A stretch of DNA of 64,000 nt from positions 372,001-436,000 of the forward strand of contig NZ_CP009830.1 of assembly GCF_000959525.1 (NCBI RefSeq), written 5' to 3'. The notes beneath the pieces are model-generated. The model was given only the letters and a program-made list of their open reading frames with translations. It was not told the origin of the DNA and searched no databases. The position numbers and the translations under genes are program-made. This DNA comes from Burkholderia multivorans ATCC BAA-247 (GTDB lineage Bacteria > Pseudomonadota > Gammaproteobacteria > Burkholderiales > Burkholderiaceae). This document shows positions 51,083-60,421 of this stretch, piece by piece. Each line of letters starts with the position of its first letter. The first letter of the stretch is position 1.

Positions 51083-52162
51083 CTAGGTACGCTCGGCGAG
51101 CACTTCGTCGGCGAGCGTCGCGACTTCGTCGACGGTCACGTCGTCGACGAAGCTGTCGTCGTGCGCGCAGCGCGACGTCAAGTTCGGCTCGCCGCAGACC
51201 GGGCAGACGATGCGCGCCGACACCGCCGCGCGACAGCGGCCCTGAGCGAGCGGCAAGGCCTGCAGCGCATTGGTGAACCAGAATATGCCCACGCAGGGCG
51301 TGCCGAGCGCGGCCGCGAGATGCAGCGGCCCCGTGTCGTTCGACAGCATCAGCGCCGCATGTTCGAGCAGCGCCGCGAGGCCGCCGATGTCGAGCGCGCC
51401 GGCCAGATCGAGCGCGGGCGCGTGCATCGCGTCGAGCACCGCGCGTACGAGCGGCCACTCCTGCGTGGTGCCGACCACCGCGATGCGCAGCCCGCGCGCC
51501 GCGAGCCGGTCGGCGACCGCCGCGAAATGCCGCGGCGACCAGCGCCGGCGGGGATCGCGTGCGGACGGCTGCACGACGACGAGCTCGTGCAGATGCTTCG
51601 CGATGTCGGGCGGCAGCGCCGCGCGCATCGCGTGGCGGTCGCGCTCGATCACGGTGAGGTCGGGGCCGGCCGGCCACAGCGTCGCGCCGGCCAGGCTCAC
51701 GATTTCGAGCGCGAGCAGGCGCCGGTTCTGCCAGCGGCCGTAGGGCGTCCAGCGATCGAGCGGCGGCGCGCCCGGTGCGCACGCGCCGACGGCGATCCGC
51801 GCACCGAGCGCGCGCGTGAACGGATTGGCCTGCGCGCCGCCGCCGTACAGCTGCACCGCGACATCGAACGGCGGATCGTCGGCACGCACGCGAAACATTC
51901 GGTCAACGGGCGGGGCGTCGGGCGGCAGCGGGCGGCCGGGATCGACGGCGGCCGGCCGGACGCGCACCACGTCGATCGGGCCCGGCCGATCGCGGAAGAA
52001 CGACGCATGCCAGTCGAGCCCGACGTAGACGATGCACGCGTCGCGGTAGGCGACGCGCAAGGCGCGCAGCGCCGGCAGCGTCATCATCGTGTCGCCGAGC
52101 GCGTCCGGGCCGACCACCGCGATCGACCGGACGTCGCCGATATGTCCGTCAACGGATCGCAT
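51083..52162 (-). CDS. GT9-family heptosyltransferase-like protein
   Basis: 359 residues with the GT9 layout: N-terminal Rossmann (VVGPDALGDTMMTLPALRAL), C-terminal VVVQPSARDPRRRWSPRHFAAVADRL and SNDTGPLHLAAALGTPCVGIF. A terminal CPVCGEPNLTSRCAHD cluster could bind zinc. Expected to add heptose or a similar sugar to a surface glycan from a nucleotide sugar. Start overlaps the preceding gene by 14 bp. Third gene of a three-gene glycan operon. Confidence 0.88.
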   Translation of the reverse strand: MRSVDGHIGDVRSIAVVGPDALGDTMMTLPALRALRVAYRDACIVYVGLDWHASFFRDRPGPIDVVRVRPAAVDPGRPLPPDAPPVDRMFRVRADDPPFDVAVQLYGGGAQANPFTRALGARIAVGACAPGAPPLDRWTPYGRWQNRRLLALEIVSLAGATLWPAGPDLTVIERDRHAMRAALPPDIAKHLHELVVVQPSARDPRRRWSPRHFAAVADRLAARGLRIAVVGTTQEWPLVRAVLDAMHAPALDLAGALDIGGLAALLEHAALMLSNDTGPLHLAAALGTPCVGIFWFTNALQALPLAQGRCRAAVSARIVCPVCGEPNLTSRCAHDDSFVDDVTVDEVATLADEVLAERT

Positions 52163-53909
52163 GAGCGGCTTCGTCGATCAGGTGCGCGAGCACGAACGGC
52201 GCATCGACGTCGCGCTCGCGCACGGTCGTCGGCAGTTCCGCGTGATACGCGCCGGACGGAAACAGGCCGCAGCCGCCGAAGCGCGCCATCACGCGCAGTT
52301 GCGCCAGCACATCTTCGCCGCAATGCCGCGTCGGCAGCGCACGCCAGAATTCGAAGCCGCCGCTCGCGCGCAGCTTCGCGGTATCGAACAGCACGCAGCC
52401 GCCGACCCAGGCGACGCGGTACACGCGCGACGCGTCGCGCGGCACGCGCAGCCGGCATTGCGCGTGATACAGATTCGCTGCGCTGTGCAGGTGATGGCGC
52501 GCCCATTCGGGACCGCCGGGCGCGAGCACCTCGGGTCTCACGCGACCGTCCCAGAATTCGACCTGCTGATGGTGCGCGCGCACGTCGTCGATATGGCTGA
52601 GCCCGTGCAGCGCGGAGCCGACGAAGCCGCACCGCTGCGTGTCGAGCGCGTGCACGAGGCGCGCGACGAGATCGGCTTCGAGAATCACGTCGTCGTCGAC
52701 GTACAGGCAGCGCGGCGCACGCGCATGCGCCAGCAGGAACGCGCGCTGTTCGGCGAGCCCCATCGCCGGCACGTGGCGCTCGATCTGCACGTCGACGCCC
52801 TGCGCGCCGGCGAAGCGCACGGCGGCACGCAGCAGCGCATCGTCGGCAGCCGCGACGGCCGATTGATCGGAGACGACGACGCGCAACGGCCGATGCGTCT
52901 GCAGCGCGACGGTCGTCAGCGTCAGCGCGAGCGCGTGCGGGCGGTCGCAGGTCGGAATCAGCACGTCGACTGCGTGCGATGCCGTCTGTGTCGGCGATGG
53001 GCGGTCGATCGTGTCGTGCGCGTCGTGCGCGTCGTGTGAGGTGTGCGCTGCGTGGCGCGACGCGGCTAGGTTCGCGTCGGCGGCCGCGCCGCGCGGCAGA
53101 CCTGGCGGCGGGCCCGGCGGCGTCGGCGGCGCATCGGGCAGAACGTCCATCGGCGGCGTCGGCGGCATGTCGGGCGGAACATCGGTCGGCCGTGTCGGCG
53201 GCGGGTCGTCGGGTGCGGCCGGTTCGGCCGCATCGTCACGTGTCGCCTCGGCCGATGCTGCAGCCGATGCTGCAGTCGCCGCGACCGATCCCGCGTTCGC
53301 GGCCGCCGTGTCGTTCGCGACGCGGCCGCCCAGATACGGATTCAACGCCGGATCGTTGTACATCTTGTACTGCCGATACACCTTGAAGCGCGCCGTGCCG
53401 GCCGCCGCGTCGGCGAGCAGCGCATCGAGGCACGCGGCGAGATCGGTGCGCTGCTCGCGCAGGCGTTCGAGTTTCGCGCGGCACGATGCGCGATGCGCGG
53501 CGTCGACGTCGTCCCGCGCGAGCTGCAACCCCATGTGATGGATCTTCAACGCGAGGATCGAGAGCCGATCGATCATCGAACCGGCCGTTTCGCTGTTGAG
53601 CCGCGCATCCGCGTGCGCGGGCGGCAGCGCGGCGAGCAGCACCTCGTCGAGCGCCTCGACCGCGTCGTTGCGCTGCTGGTTCAGCCGATCGATCGCGCGC
53701 TTGTTCTCGACGATCGCGCGATCGGCCACGTCGCGGCGCCGCGCTTCGTCCTCGTGGCGCCACAGCGACGCATTGCAGTCGTGATTGCGATGGATCTGCC
53801 GCCACGCGGGACCGACGTCGTCGACGGTCGCACCGCAGTCGTCGTCCACGCGCGCGAGCAGCGCCGCATCGTGGAAGTACGTGATGTCGGCAGCATGGAT
53901 CGGTTGCAT
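52149..53909 (-). CDS. DUF4254 + GT2 glycosyltransferase fusion
   Basis: 586 residues from ATG 53909, chosen because GAGGAG is six bases upstream (a GTG at 53936 is possible). Residues 1-195 are a DUF4254 helical domain (NCASLWRHEDEARRRD-like start, KRAIDRLNQQRNDAVE, YRQYKMYNDPALNPYLGG). Residues about 205-315 are an Ala/Pro/Asp/His low-complexity linker. The C-terminal part is a GT2 glycosyltransferase (DVLIPTCDRPHALALTL, DXD in LYVDDDVILE). DUF4254 proteins are usually separate genes in glycan loci; the fusion suggests they act on the same chain. Confidence 0.87.
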   Translation of the reverse strand: MQPIHAADITYFHDAALLARVDDDCGATVDDVGPAWRQIHRNHDCNASLWRHEDEARRRDVADRAIVENKRAIDRLNQQRNDAVEALDEVLLAALPPAHADARLNSETAGSMIDRLSILALKIHHMGLQLARDDVDAAHRASCRAKLERLREQRTDLAACLDALLADAAAGTARFKVYRQYKMYNDPALNPYLGGRVANDTAAANAGSVAATAASAAASAEATRDDAAEPAAPDDPPPTRPTDVPPDMPPTPPMDVLPDAPPTPPGPPPGLPRGAAADANLAASRHAAHTSHDAHDAHDTIDRPSPTQTASHAVDVLIPTCDRPHALALTLTTVALQTHRPLRVVVSDQSAVAAADDALLRAAVRFAGAQGVDVQIERHVPAMGLAEQRAFLLAHARAPRCLYVDDDVILEADLVARLVHALDTQRCGFVGSALHGLSHIDDVRAHHQQVEFWDGRVRPEVLAPGGPEWARHHLHSAANLYHAQCRLRVPRDASRVYRVAWVGGCVLFDTAKLRASGGFEFWRALPTRHCGEDVLAQLRVMARFGGCGLFPSGAYHAELPTTVRERDVDAPFVLAHLIDEAAHAIR

Positions 53910-53942
53910 CGGCCTCTCCTCGATCGGTTCGGACACGCGGCG

Positions 53943-55052
53943 CTAGCGCGCGGACACGTCGCCGCGCGGCGGCGACAGCGCGGCCGCCGCCTGCGCGCGC
54001 GTATCGCGCGACAGCAGCATGCAGCCCGCTTCGAGCACGTCGTTCACGCGCGTCGCGTCGGGGTCGCGCACGCACACGTGGCGGTCGCGGTCGAGCGGGG
54101 CCCAGCGTTCGGGGTCCGCGCGGCCGAATACGACGACGCTCGGCACGCGCAGCGCGGCCGCGAGATGCGACACGCCGGTGTCGTTGCAGAGCAGGAGCCG
54201 GGCACGCGAGATCAGCGCGGCCATCGCGCCGATCGACAGCCCGCAGGTCGCGTCGATCGTGTCGCCGCCGGTAAGCGCGGCGACATGACGCGCGAGCGGC
54301 TGCTCGGCCGCGGACCCGGTCAGCACGATCGTCAGCCTGTGACAGGCGGCGAGATGGCGCGCGACGTGCGCGAACGCGTCGGGAGGCCAGCGCTTGTGCG
54401 CGGCGCTCGCACCCGGATGCACGCAGAGCAGCGGCCGGTCGCCGAGCCGTGCGAGGAGCCCGCTGTCGCGCAGCTCCGCGTGGTCGGCCGGCGTCAGCGG
54501 AAATTCGAGGTGCGGCGCGTCGGTCGACGGCGTCGCTGCGCCGAGTGCGCGTACGAGCCGCAGCAGGCGCAGCGGCTCGGGGCCGCAGTCCGGATACGGC
54601 AACCACGCGCGCGTCGCGGGCACGGCATCGGTGCGCGTGAAGCCGGCGACGGCCCGCGCGCCGAACCGGCCGACGATCGCGTTCGTCACGCGGCCGTCGC
54701 CATGCATCTGGATCGCGAGATCGGGCTGCCAGCGCGCAAGCGTCGCATCGAAGTCCGCGCGTGCCGCTTCGTCGATCGTGCTCTCCGGCAGCCGCGCATC
54801 GCCGGGAAAAACCGCGATGTCGTCGACGTAGCGATCGTAGCGGCCCATCCACTGCGCGGCCGCCTGCAGCGTGACGAGGCGGATCGCGGCCGCCGGCTGC
54901 GCGTCGCGCAGCGCGCGCAGGGCGGGGACGGCACACAGCATGTCGCCGAGCCGCAGTGCGCGGAACACGACGATCGAGCGCAGCGGGCGCGCGAGCGGCG
55001 GCGTATCGGCGGCGCTCTTCTGCATCGACGCGGCAAACGGGATCACGGCCAT
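53943..55052 (-). CDS. GT9-family heptosyltransferase-like protein
   Basis: 369 residues: VVFRALRLGDMLCAVPALRAL at the N-terminus, CVHPGASAAHKRWPPDAFAHVA and CNDTGVSHLAAALRVPSVVVFG in the donor domain. First gene of the glycan operon, 33 bp before the DUF4254-GT2 gene. The ribosome site before ATG 55052 is weak, and ATG 55025 is an alternative. Target glycan unknown; no other LPS-core genes are in the window. Confidence 0.87.
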   Translation of the reverse strand: MAVIPFAASMQKSAADTPPLARPLRSIVVFRALRLGDMLCAVPALRALRDAQPAAAIRLVTLQAAAQWMGRYDRYVDDIAVFPGDARLPESTIDEAARADFDATLARWQPDLAIQMHGDGRVTNAIVGRFGARAVAGFTRTDAVPATRAWLPYPDCGPEPLRLLRLVRALGAATPSTDAPHLEFPLTPADHAELRDSGLLARLGDRPLLCVHPGASAAHKRWPPDAFAHVARHLAACHRLTIVLTGSAAEQPLARHVAALTGGDTIDATCGLSIGAMAALISRARLLLCNDTGVSHLAAALRVPSVVVFGRADPERWAPLDRDRHVCVRDPDATRVNDVLEAGCMLLSRDTRAQAAAALSPPRGDVSAR

Positions 55053-55501
55053 GACGGAAGCGGTTCGGAAGCGCCGCAGGCGGGCGCGATGGCGTGCGAT
55101 CGCGCATCGGCCGTACCCGCAGCACCTGGCCGCGCGCCGCACGGCGCCGCATGCAGAGGCGACGCGCATTGCAGCGGCCAAGCAGCGGGCGCGCAGACAC
55201 GCCCCACGGACGTCGCACACCGCCGACACCTTTCTACAATCGCGCGGACAGGTTCTACACGTGCACGAACGGCCGCACGACGCGCGCGGAGAGGCAATCG
55301 CGATCGGCGACGCATTTGTCGGACGACGGCGCGCGCGCGTGGCGATGTAGCGGGGACGGAACTTGCTGATCGGTCGCATCCACCGCGATCCCCGCGGTGC
55401 GGGCAAGCGCCGACGTCGTCGGCCGGCATCCCGCGCGCGCTGTGCGCTGCCGCGTGCGCGCGACGGCGTGCCGATCGCGCGTCGGCGTGCGGAGCGCGCA
55501 C
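55053..55501. other. 449-bp intergenic region, divergent glycan and mgtC promoters
   Basis: No gene supported. Two direct TTCTACA copies lie 22 bp apart (about 55232-55260) in a less G/C-rich stretch. A minus-strand 8/10 sigma-54 match (55104-55117, GGTACGGCCGATGC) is 52 bp above the glycan operon. A 9/10 plus-strand match is listed separately. Confidence 0.5.
55351..55364 (+). promoter_or_regulatory. Sigma-54-like promoter of the second mgtC gene (9/10)
   Basis: GGGACGGAACTTGC, one base off the consensus; 137 bp before ATG 55502, a longer leader than at the other sites. Confidence 0.4.
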
Positions 55502-56212
55502 ATGGACACGATGCCGATCGTTCTTCAATGGGGCGACATCCTCGCCCGCGTCGCACTGTCGCTGGTCGCCGGCGCGCTGGTCGGCTTCGACCGCAGCGAG
55601 GCCGGCAAGACGGCCGGCCTGCGCACGGCGATGCTCGTCTGCGCCGCCGCGTGCCTGGCGATGCTGCAGGTGAACGCGCTGCTCGGGCAGAGCGGCAAGA
55701 CGCCGCAAAGCTTCGCGCAGCTCGATCTGATGCGGCTCCCGCTCGGGATCCTGACCGGCATGGGCTTTATCGGCGGCGGCGCGATCCTGCATCGCGACGG
55801 GCTCGTCACCGGCGTGACGACGGCCGCGACGCTGTGGTTCGTCACGGTGATCGGGCTTTGCATCGGCGGCGGGCAATTGCAGCTGGGCGCGCTCGGGCTC
55901 GCGGTCGGGCTGGTCGTCATATGGCCGCTGCGGCACGTCGAGCAGCGGCTGCGGCGCACGCGCACCGCGCTCGTGACGGTCGAATACGAGATCGCGTCGA
56001 CGAGCCGCGACCGCCTGCTCGCGCTGATGCGCGAGGCTGGCTTCAAATGCCGCGTGCGCGCGTTTCACGAAGCGGCGACGCAGTCGCTGCGCGAGGAAAC
56101 CTTCGTCGTGCAATGGCGCGAAACGCCCGACAACGACGCGATGGTGCACCGGCTCACGGGCATGGCGGGCCCCGCCGGCCTGAAATCGATCCGCTGTTCG
56201 GCGGAGAACTGA
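55502..56212 (+). CDS. MgtC/SapB-family inner-membrane protein (second paralogue)
   Basis: 236 residues: MgtC membrane domain (GFDRSEAGKTAGLRTAML, GMGFIGGGAILHRDG) and a C-terminal ACT-like cytoplasmic domain (VTVEYEIAS). Same family as the protein at 15026 but clearly diverged. GGAG six bases before the ATG at 55502. Leads a plus-strand run with CBS and DUF2934 genes. Possible role in Mg2+ limitation or acid stress, by family. Confidence 0.88.
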   Translation: MDTMPIVLQWGDILARVALSLVAGALVGFDRSEAGKTAGLRTAMLVCAAACLAMLQVNALLGQSGKTPQSFAQLDLMRLPLGILTGMGFIGGGAILHRDGLVTGVTTAATLWFVTVIGLCIGGGQLQLGALGLAVGLVVIWPLRHVEQRLRRTRTALVTVEYEIASTSRDRLLALMREAGFKCRVRAFHEAATQSLREETFVVQWRETPDNDAMVHRLTGMAGPAGLKSIRCSAEN

Positions 56213-56239
56213 TGCGCGCCGGTGCGCGAATCTGCGCGC

Positions 56240-56253
56240 GGAACGCCCGATGC
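56240..56253 (+). promoter_or_regulatory. Possible sigma-54 promoter of the CBS gene (8/10)
   Basis: GGAACGCCCGATGC, one mismatch in each box, 51 bp before ATG 56304. Confidence 0.3.
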
Positions 56254-56303
56254 TCGTTCGCCGCACCGCGCTTTGCGGTTTTCCGGTTTGGAAGGAGTGA
56301 ACC

Positions 56304-56729
56304 ATGACGAAAGTAGCTGATGTAATGACGCGCGACGCCGCGACGATCGGGCCGACGCAGACGCTGCGCGATGCGGCGAAGCTGATGGACGACCTGAACG
56401 TCGGCGCGCTGCCGGTGTGCGACGGAACGCGGCTGATCGGGATGCTGACGGACCGCGACATCGTCGTGCGCGCGGTGTCGATGGGCGTGCCGCCCGACGA
56501 GTCGATCGAGGGCGTCGTCAGCGGACCCGCGAACTGGTGCTACGAGGACGACGACATCGCGGAGGTCCAGAAGAAGATGGAGGACGCGCAGATCCGTCGC
56601 GTGCCGGTGGTCGACCGCGAGAAGCGGCTGGTCGGCATCGTCGCGCTCGGCGATCTCGCGACCTCGGCCGACGGCGGCATGTCGTCGACGCTCGGTGCCG
56701 TCTCGTCGCCGTCGCGGCCGGAGCGCTGA
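56304..56729 (+). CDS. CBS-domain-pair protein
   Basis: 141 residues forming one Bateman module: [45 protein letters not shown], then [32 protein letters not shown]. Stand-alone CBS pairs bind adenosine nucleotides and often act as energy or stress sensors. AAGGAG precedes the ATG at 56304. Its stop shares one base with the DUF2934 start (TGATG). Confidence 0.93.
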   Translation: MTKVADVMTRDAATIGPTQTLRDAAKLMDDLNVGALPVCDGTRLIGMLTDRDIVVRAVSMGVPPDESIEGVVSGPANWCYEDDDIAEVQKKMEDAQIRRVPVVDREKRLVGIVALGDLATSADGGMSSTLGAVSSPSRPER

Positions 56730-57064
56730 TGGCGGCCCCGCGCAAGGCCCGGCGCACGGGCAGCAAACGCATCGATCATCGGGAGAAGATGATGGACGAT
56801 CGGCAGAACGTGAAGAACGGCGAGAGGGAAGCGCAGATCAGGGAACGCGCGTACCGTCTCTGGCAGGACGCCGGCTCGCCGGACGGCAACGCGGAAGCGT
56901 ACTGGCTGATGGCGGAGCGGCAGCTCGACGCGGAGGGCGGCGCGACGGCCGCGACCGAGCCGCCGCTCGAGCAGTCGGCGCAACGCCGGATTCCCGGCGA
57001 GCCGCTGCAGGAGGACGACAGCGCGCTGTCCGACGAGCTCGCGCACGACCGGCGGCGCACCTGA
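56729..57064 (+). CDS. DUF2934-family small protein
   Basis: 111 residues from ATG 56729, coupled by TGATG to the CBS gene. The DUF2934 segment is IRERAYRLWQDAGSPDGNAEAYWLMAERQL; the rest is charged and probably disordered. A double ATG at 56789/56792 behind GGGAG is an alternative start, removing a basic 20-residue extension. Function unknown; common in Rhizobium and Burkholderia stress regions. Confidence 0.78.
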   Translation: MAAPRKARRTGSKRIDHREKMMDDRQNVKNGEREAQIRERAYRLWQDAGSPDGNAEAYWLMAERQLDAEGGATAATEPPLEQSAQRRIPGEPLQEDDSALSDELAHDRRRT

Positions 57065-57131
57065 ACGACGACGGCCACAGCGCGTCGGCGTGCGGCCGGC
57101 GCGCGTGCGCGCGTCGTCATGGAGATTCGAG

Positions 57132-57296
57132 ATGACGGCTCATGCAGGCGAGAAAGCGGAGAAGACGGGCGACTTCCGCTGCGAGAAGTGCCATCGCTCG
57201 ACGCACGTGCGCGAGGGCGAGCGGATTCCGAAGTGTCCGCATTGCGGCAACGACACGTACGGCGAGCGCACGCGCGAGCCCGGCAACAAGGGGTGA
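57132..57296 (+). CDS. Small zinc-ribbon protein (54 aa)
   Basis: 54 residues with two knuckles: CEKC (about 17-20) and CPHC (about 35-38), plus HREGERIPK-like basic linker. A treble-clef or rubredoxin-like zinc site is expected. ATG 57132 with GGAG eight bases upstream. Function unknown. No promoter recognised in the 67-bp gap. Confidence 0.75.
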   Translation: MTAHAGEKAEKTGDFRCEKCHRSTHVREGERIPKCPHCGNDTYGERTREPGNKG

Positions 57297-57375
57297 GGGA
57301 GAGGCGCCGTGCAACAGGCGCCGCGCGAGCGCGCCGTGCAGACAGGCGCCGTGCCGCGAGCGCCGTGCGGCGACG

Positions 57376-57504
57376 CTAGCCGTCTTCGCCGACTTCCGTC
57401 GGATCCGGCAGTTCGGGCAGATCGTCGTTGCGCTCGGGCGCGGGCGGTTCGGCCGGGCGGCCGGTATCGTCGTGTTCCTGCGGCGGGGTCGGGGTGCCGG
57501 TCAT
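57376..57504 (-). CDS. Small acidic disordered protein (42 aa)
   Basis: 42 residues, too short for most gene finders. Pro/Asp/Glu rich (TPPQEHDDTGRPAEPPAP, LPELPDPTEVGEDG), no hydrophobic core. Translation is supported by GGAGG seven bases before ATG 57504 and a sigma-54-like promoter 53 bp upstream. Resembles the 41333 and 60422 proteins in composition. Confidence 0.6.
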   Translation of the reverse strand: MTGTPTPPQEHDDTGRPAEPPAPERNDDLPELPDPTEVGEDG

Positions 57505-57556
57505 GATCGTCCTCCGTGATGATCGCGGCCGCGGAATCGGCCGTCACGATGGACGA

Positions 57557-57570
57557 GCATCGCGCGTGCC
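57557..57570 (-). promoter_or_regulatory. Sigma-54-like promoter of the 42-aa protein (9/10)
   Basis: Minus-strand GGCACGCGCGATGC, identical to the element at 41575. Confidence 0.5.
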
Positions 57571-57616
57571 GCAGGCGCCGCACACGGTACGCACCGGCAA
57601 CGCGGCCGCTACGCGC

Positions 57617-59896
57617 TCACAGTTCCGGCTGCCCGTCGACCTGCGGCAGCGGCGGAACGGGCGACGCGGCCGGCACGGGCGCCACGGATGCGACGGATGC
57701 CACGGGCGCCAGCGGCGGCGCATGCACGGGGTCGCTGTCGTCCATCGCGCGATGCAGCGTGGCCGGATCGACCGGCTTCACGAGATGATGGCGGAACCCC
57801 GCTTCGAGGCAGCGTTCGCGATCGGCGATCCGGCCGTAGCCGGTCAGCGCGAGGAACGTGCAGGGCTTGTCGGTCTCGATCGCTTTCAGCCGCCGGATCA
57901 GTTCGTAGCCGTCCATGACCGGCAGCCCGATATCGAGGATCGCGACGTCGGGCTCGTGCGAGCGGAACGCGCCGAGCGCGGACAGCGGGTCGTGCACGAC
58001 CGCGACGTCGTGCCCCGCGTCGCGCAGCCACTGCGCGAGCGTCGCCGCCGCGTCCTCGTTGTCGTCGACGAGCAGCACGCGGCGGCGCGTGCCGACCGGC
58101 ACCGCGACGGGCGGATGTTCGAGTTCGCGCGCGTCGGCCTCGACTGCAGGCGGCCGATATTCGGGCAGCGTCACCGTGAACGTGCTGCCGAGACCGGGGC
58201 CCGCACTGTCGGCGCGGACGGTCCCGCCATGCAGCATCACGAAGCTCTTCACGAGCGCGAGGCCGATGCCGAGGCCGCCGTCCATGCGCCCCGGCTCGCC
58301 GCCGAGCCGGAAAAACGGTTCGAAGATGCTGTCGAGCCGGTCCGGCGGAATGCCCGCGCCGCTGTCGCGCACTTCGATGACGATCGTGTCGCCGTCGCCG
58401 CGCGCGACGTGCAGCCCGATGTCGCCGCCCGGCGCCGTGTACTTCGCCGCGTTGGTCAGCAGGTTCGCGACGACCTGCGACAGCCGCACCGGATCGCCGT
58501 GACAGCGGACGTCCGCGTCGATGTCGACGTGCAGCCGATGGCGGCGCTGTTCGAGCAGCGGGCTCGCGACTTCGACCGCGCGGTCGACGATGTCGCCGAG
58601 CCGCACGGCTTCCTTCTTCAGCTCGATCTTGCCGCGCGTGATGCGCGACACGTCGAGCAGATCGTCGATCAGCCGCACCATGTGATCGAGCTGCCGCTGG
58701 ATGATCGCGATCTCGTTCGGCGTCGCGTGCCCTTCGCGGCTGCGCACGAGCTCGAGCGCGAGCGAGATCGGCGTCAGCGGATTGCGCAGTTCGTGGCCGA
58801 GCACGGCGAGGAACTGGTCCTTCGCGTGATTGGCGTCGCGCAGCTCGGCGAGCAGCCGGTCTCGCTCCGCGTTGGCCGCCTGCAGCTTCTCGCGCGCGGC
58901 GACGTGCTCGGTCACTTCGACCGCGCTGACGATCACGCCGATGCCGTCTGCCTGCGGCTGCGGGTTGAAGTGCAGCCGATAGACGCGCGCGCCCTCAGGC
59001 GTCGCGCGGTCGCGATGTTCGCCGATCGTCGTCGACACGCCGTGCGCGCGCGCATCGTCGAGCGCGCGCGTGACGGCCGGCGAGTCCGCGCCGGGCATCA
59101 CGGCGGCGAGCGGCCGGCCGACGATGTCGGTGCGTCCGCACATCGCGGAAAACCGGTGGTTCGCGATCACGATGCGGTGTTCGGGGCCGGCGAGCAGCGC
59201 GATCGGCAGCGGCGCGTGCATCAGCACGCCGTTGCGCTGGCGCTCGGCGTCCTCGCGGCGGCGGATCTCGGCGCCGAGTGCGCGCGAGCGCTGCTGCGAC
59301 AGCGCGAGCGTCAAATGCAGCTCGCGCTCGTCGTTGCGCAGCGACGCGGCCGGCAGCACGCGCCGATGCAGCGCGCAGACGTGGCGAAACAGCGTCGATT
59401 GCTCGGCGCCCGGAAACGCATCGTGCGGATAGCCGCAATAGAGCGAGAAGCGGTGCCGCTCGATCAGCTCGTTCCAGAGCGCCTCGAGCCGCAGCGCGGC
59501 GTCCGGCTGGCCGCGCGCGCAGAGCACGGCGACCATTTCGCCGAACGCATGCACCGGCCGGCCCGCGGCGATCGCGGCTTCGACGATCGCGCCGACCGAG
59601 CGCTGAAAACGGTCGCGATCGGGCATGTCGCCGTTCATGAAGCGCGCGAGCAGCGCTTCCGCGTCCGACACGAACACGCGCCGGCGTGCCGGCTCGCCGA
59701 TCGCCGCGACCAGCGCGCCGAGCCGCTCGACGACGTCGGCGAGGCGGTCGGCGCGCACGATCACGATCGCGCTGCCGCCGCTGCGCAGCGCTTCGCCCGC
59801 GAATGCGACGACCTCCGGCAGCAATTGCTCGACGGAATCGTAGAACTGGACGAAATGGTCGGCGCCGCTCGGCGCCGGTTCCAGCGGAGAAACCAT
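57617..59896 (-). CDS. Hybrid histidine kinase: MEDS-PAS-HisKA-HATPase-REC
   Basis: 759 residues, no membrane segment, so a cytoplasmic sensor. MEDS (DcmR-type) domain at 12-175 (HFVQFYDSVEQLLPEVVAFAG), PAS about 222-335, HisKA with phospho-His H368 (GHELRNPLTP), HATPase with N482 (NLLTNAAKY), DSGAGIP and GLGIGLALVK, and a receiver domain from 605 with D611-D612 and phospho-Asp D655 (LDIGLPVMDGYE). The C-terminal tail is Ala/Pro/Val rich. MEDS domains sense small organic signals in some methylotroph and archaeal systems. The gene has an exact sigma-54 element 207 bp upstream, placing it inside the putative regulon. Confidence 0.92.
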   Translation of the reverse strand: MVSPLEPAPSGADHFVQFYDSVEQLLPEVVAFAGEALRSGGSAIVIVRADRLADVVERLGALVAAIGEPARRRVFVSDAEALLARFMNGDMPDRDRFQRSVGAIVEAAIAAGRPVHAFGEMVAVLCARGQPDAALRLEALWNELIERHRFSLYCGYPHDAFPGAEQSTLFRHVCALHRRVLPAASLRNDERELHLTLALSQQRSRALGAEIRRREDAERQRNGVLMHAPLPIALLAGPEHRIVIANHRFSAMCGRTDIVGRPLAAVMPGADSPAVTRALDDARAHGVSTTIGEHRDRATPEGARVYRLHFNPQPQADGIGVIVSAVEVTEHVAAREKLQAANAERDRLLAELRDANHAKDQFLAVLGHELRNPLTPISLALELVRSREGHATPNEIAIIQRQLDHMVRLIDDLLDVSRITRGKIELKKEAVRLGDIVDRAVEVASPLLEQRRHRLHVDIDADVRCHGDPVRLSQVVANLLTNAAKYTAPGGDIGLHVARGDGDTIVIEVRDSGAGIPPDRLDSIFEPFFRLGGEPGRMDGGLGIGLALVKSFVMLHGGTVRADSAGPGLGSTFTVTLPEYRPPAVEADARELEHPPVAVPVGTRRRVLLVDDNEDAAATLAQWLRDAGHDVAVVHDPLSALGAFRSHEPDVAILDIGLPVMDGYELIRRLKAIETDKPCTFLALTGYGRIADRERCLEAGFRHHLVKPVDPATLHRAMDDSDPVHAPPLAPVASVASVAPVPAASPVPPLPQVDGQPEL

Positions 59897-60421
59897 TGTT
59901 GTGTCTCGCTACGGGTTGCCGTGAAGCGTTGCGCACGGTGGTCGCCGTGGTACCGCGCGCGCTGCCGCATGGCCATGCTCGTCCTCGCGGTCGTTGCGCG
60001 CGCCGCCGGCAGGCGATGCGCGCACGACACCGGACGAGTCGTTTCCTGTCGTTGCCCCAAACCACGGCAGTCTGACGATGCCGCAATGCGGTAGCCGGGC
60101 GTAGCAATGTGCGTGCCGCGCCCCGGCGTCCGCCCGGACGACCGCCTGGCCGCGCGGGACGGGGCGGCCGCGCCGCGCGCGAGTCGGCCCTCGTGCGTGC
60201 GGCGCTTGTAAATTCTGCATCGTGTGTAGCGGACGGACAAGCCGCGGCGCGTGCGGCGGCGTGCACGGCGGGCCGGTCGCCGCGGATTCCCGCCAATTCG
60301 CCGCATGGTCGCACGCCACCGTCGCACGCGCGTCGGAATGGCGCTTGCTTGCGGCCACGCTGCAGGCCGCCGCCGCTCCGGCGGCGGCGTACCGTTGCAG
60401 CCGCATCTACCGGAAAGAACC
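59897..60421. other. 525-bp divergent promoter region
   Basis: No gene supported. Carries the exact minus-strand sigma-54 element at 60104, the A/T island TTGTAAAT (60206-60213) about 90 bp above it, and a weaker plus-strand match, GGAATGGCGCTTGC (60335-60348, 8/10), 73 bp before ATG 60422. Confidence 0.6.
60104..60117 (-). promoter_or_regulatory. Sigma-54 promoter of the hybrid kinase gene (exact)
   Basis: Minus-strand GGCACGCACATTGC followed by T, all ten fixed bases; predicts an untranslated leader of nearly 200 bases before ATG 59896. Confidence 0.75.
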
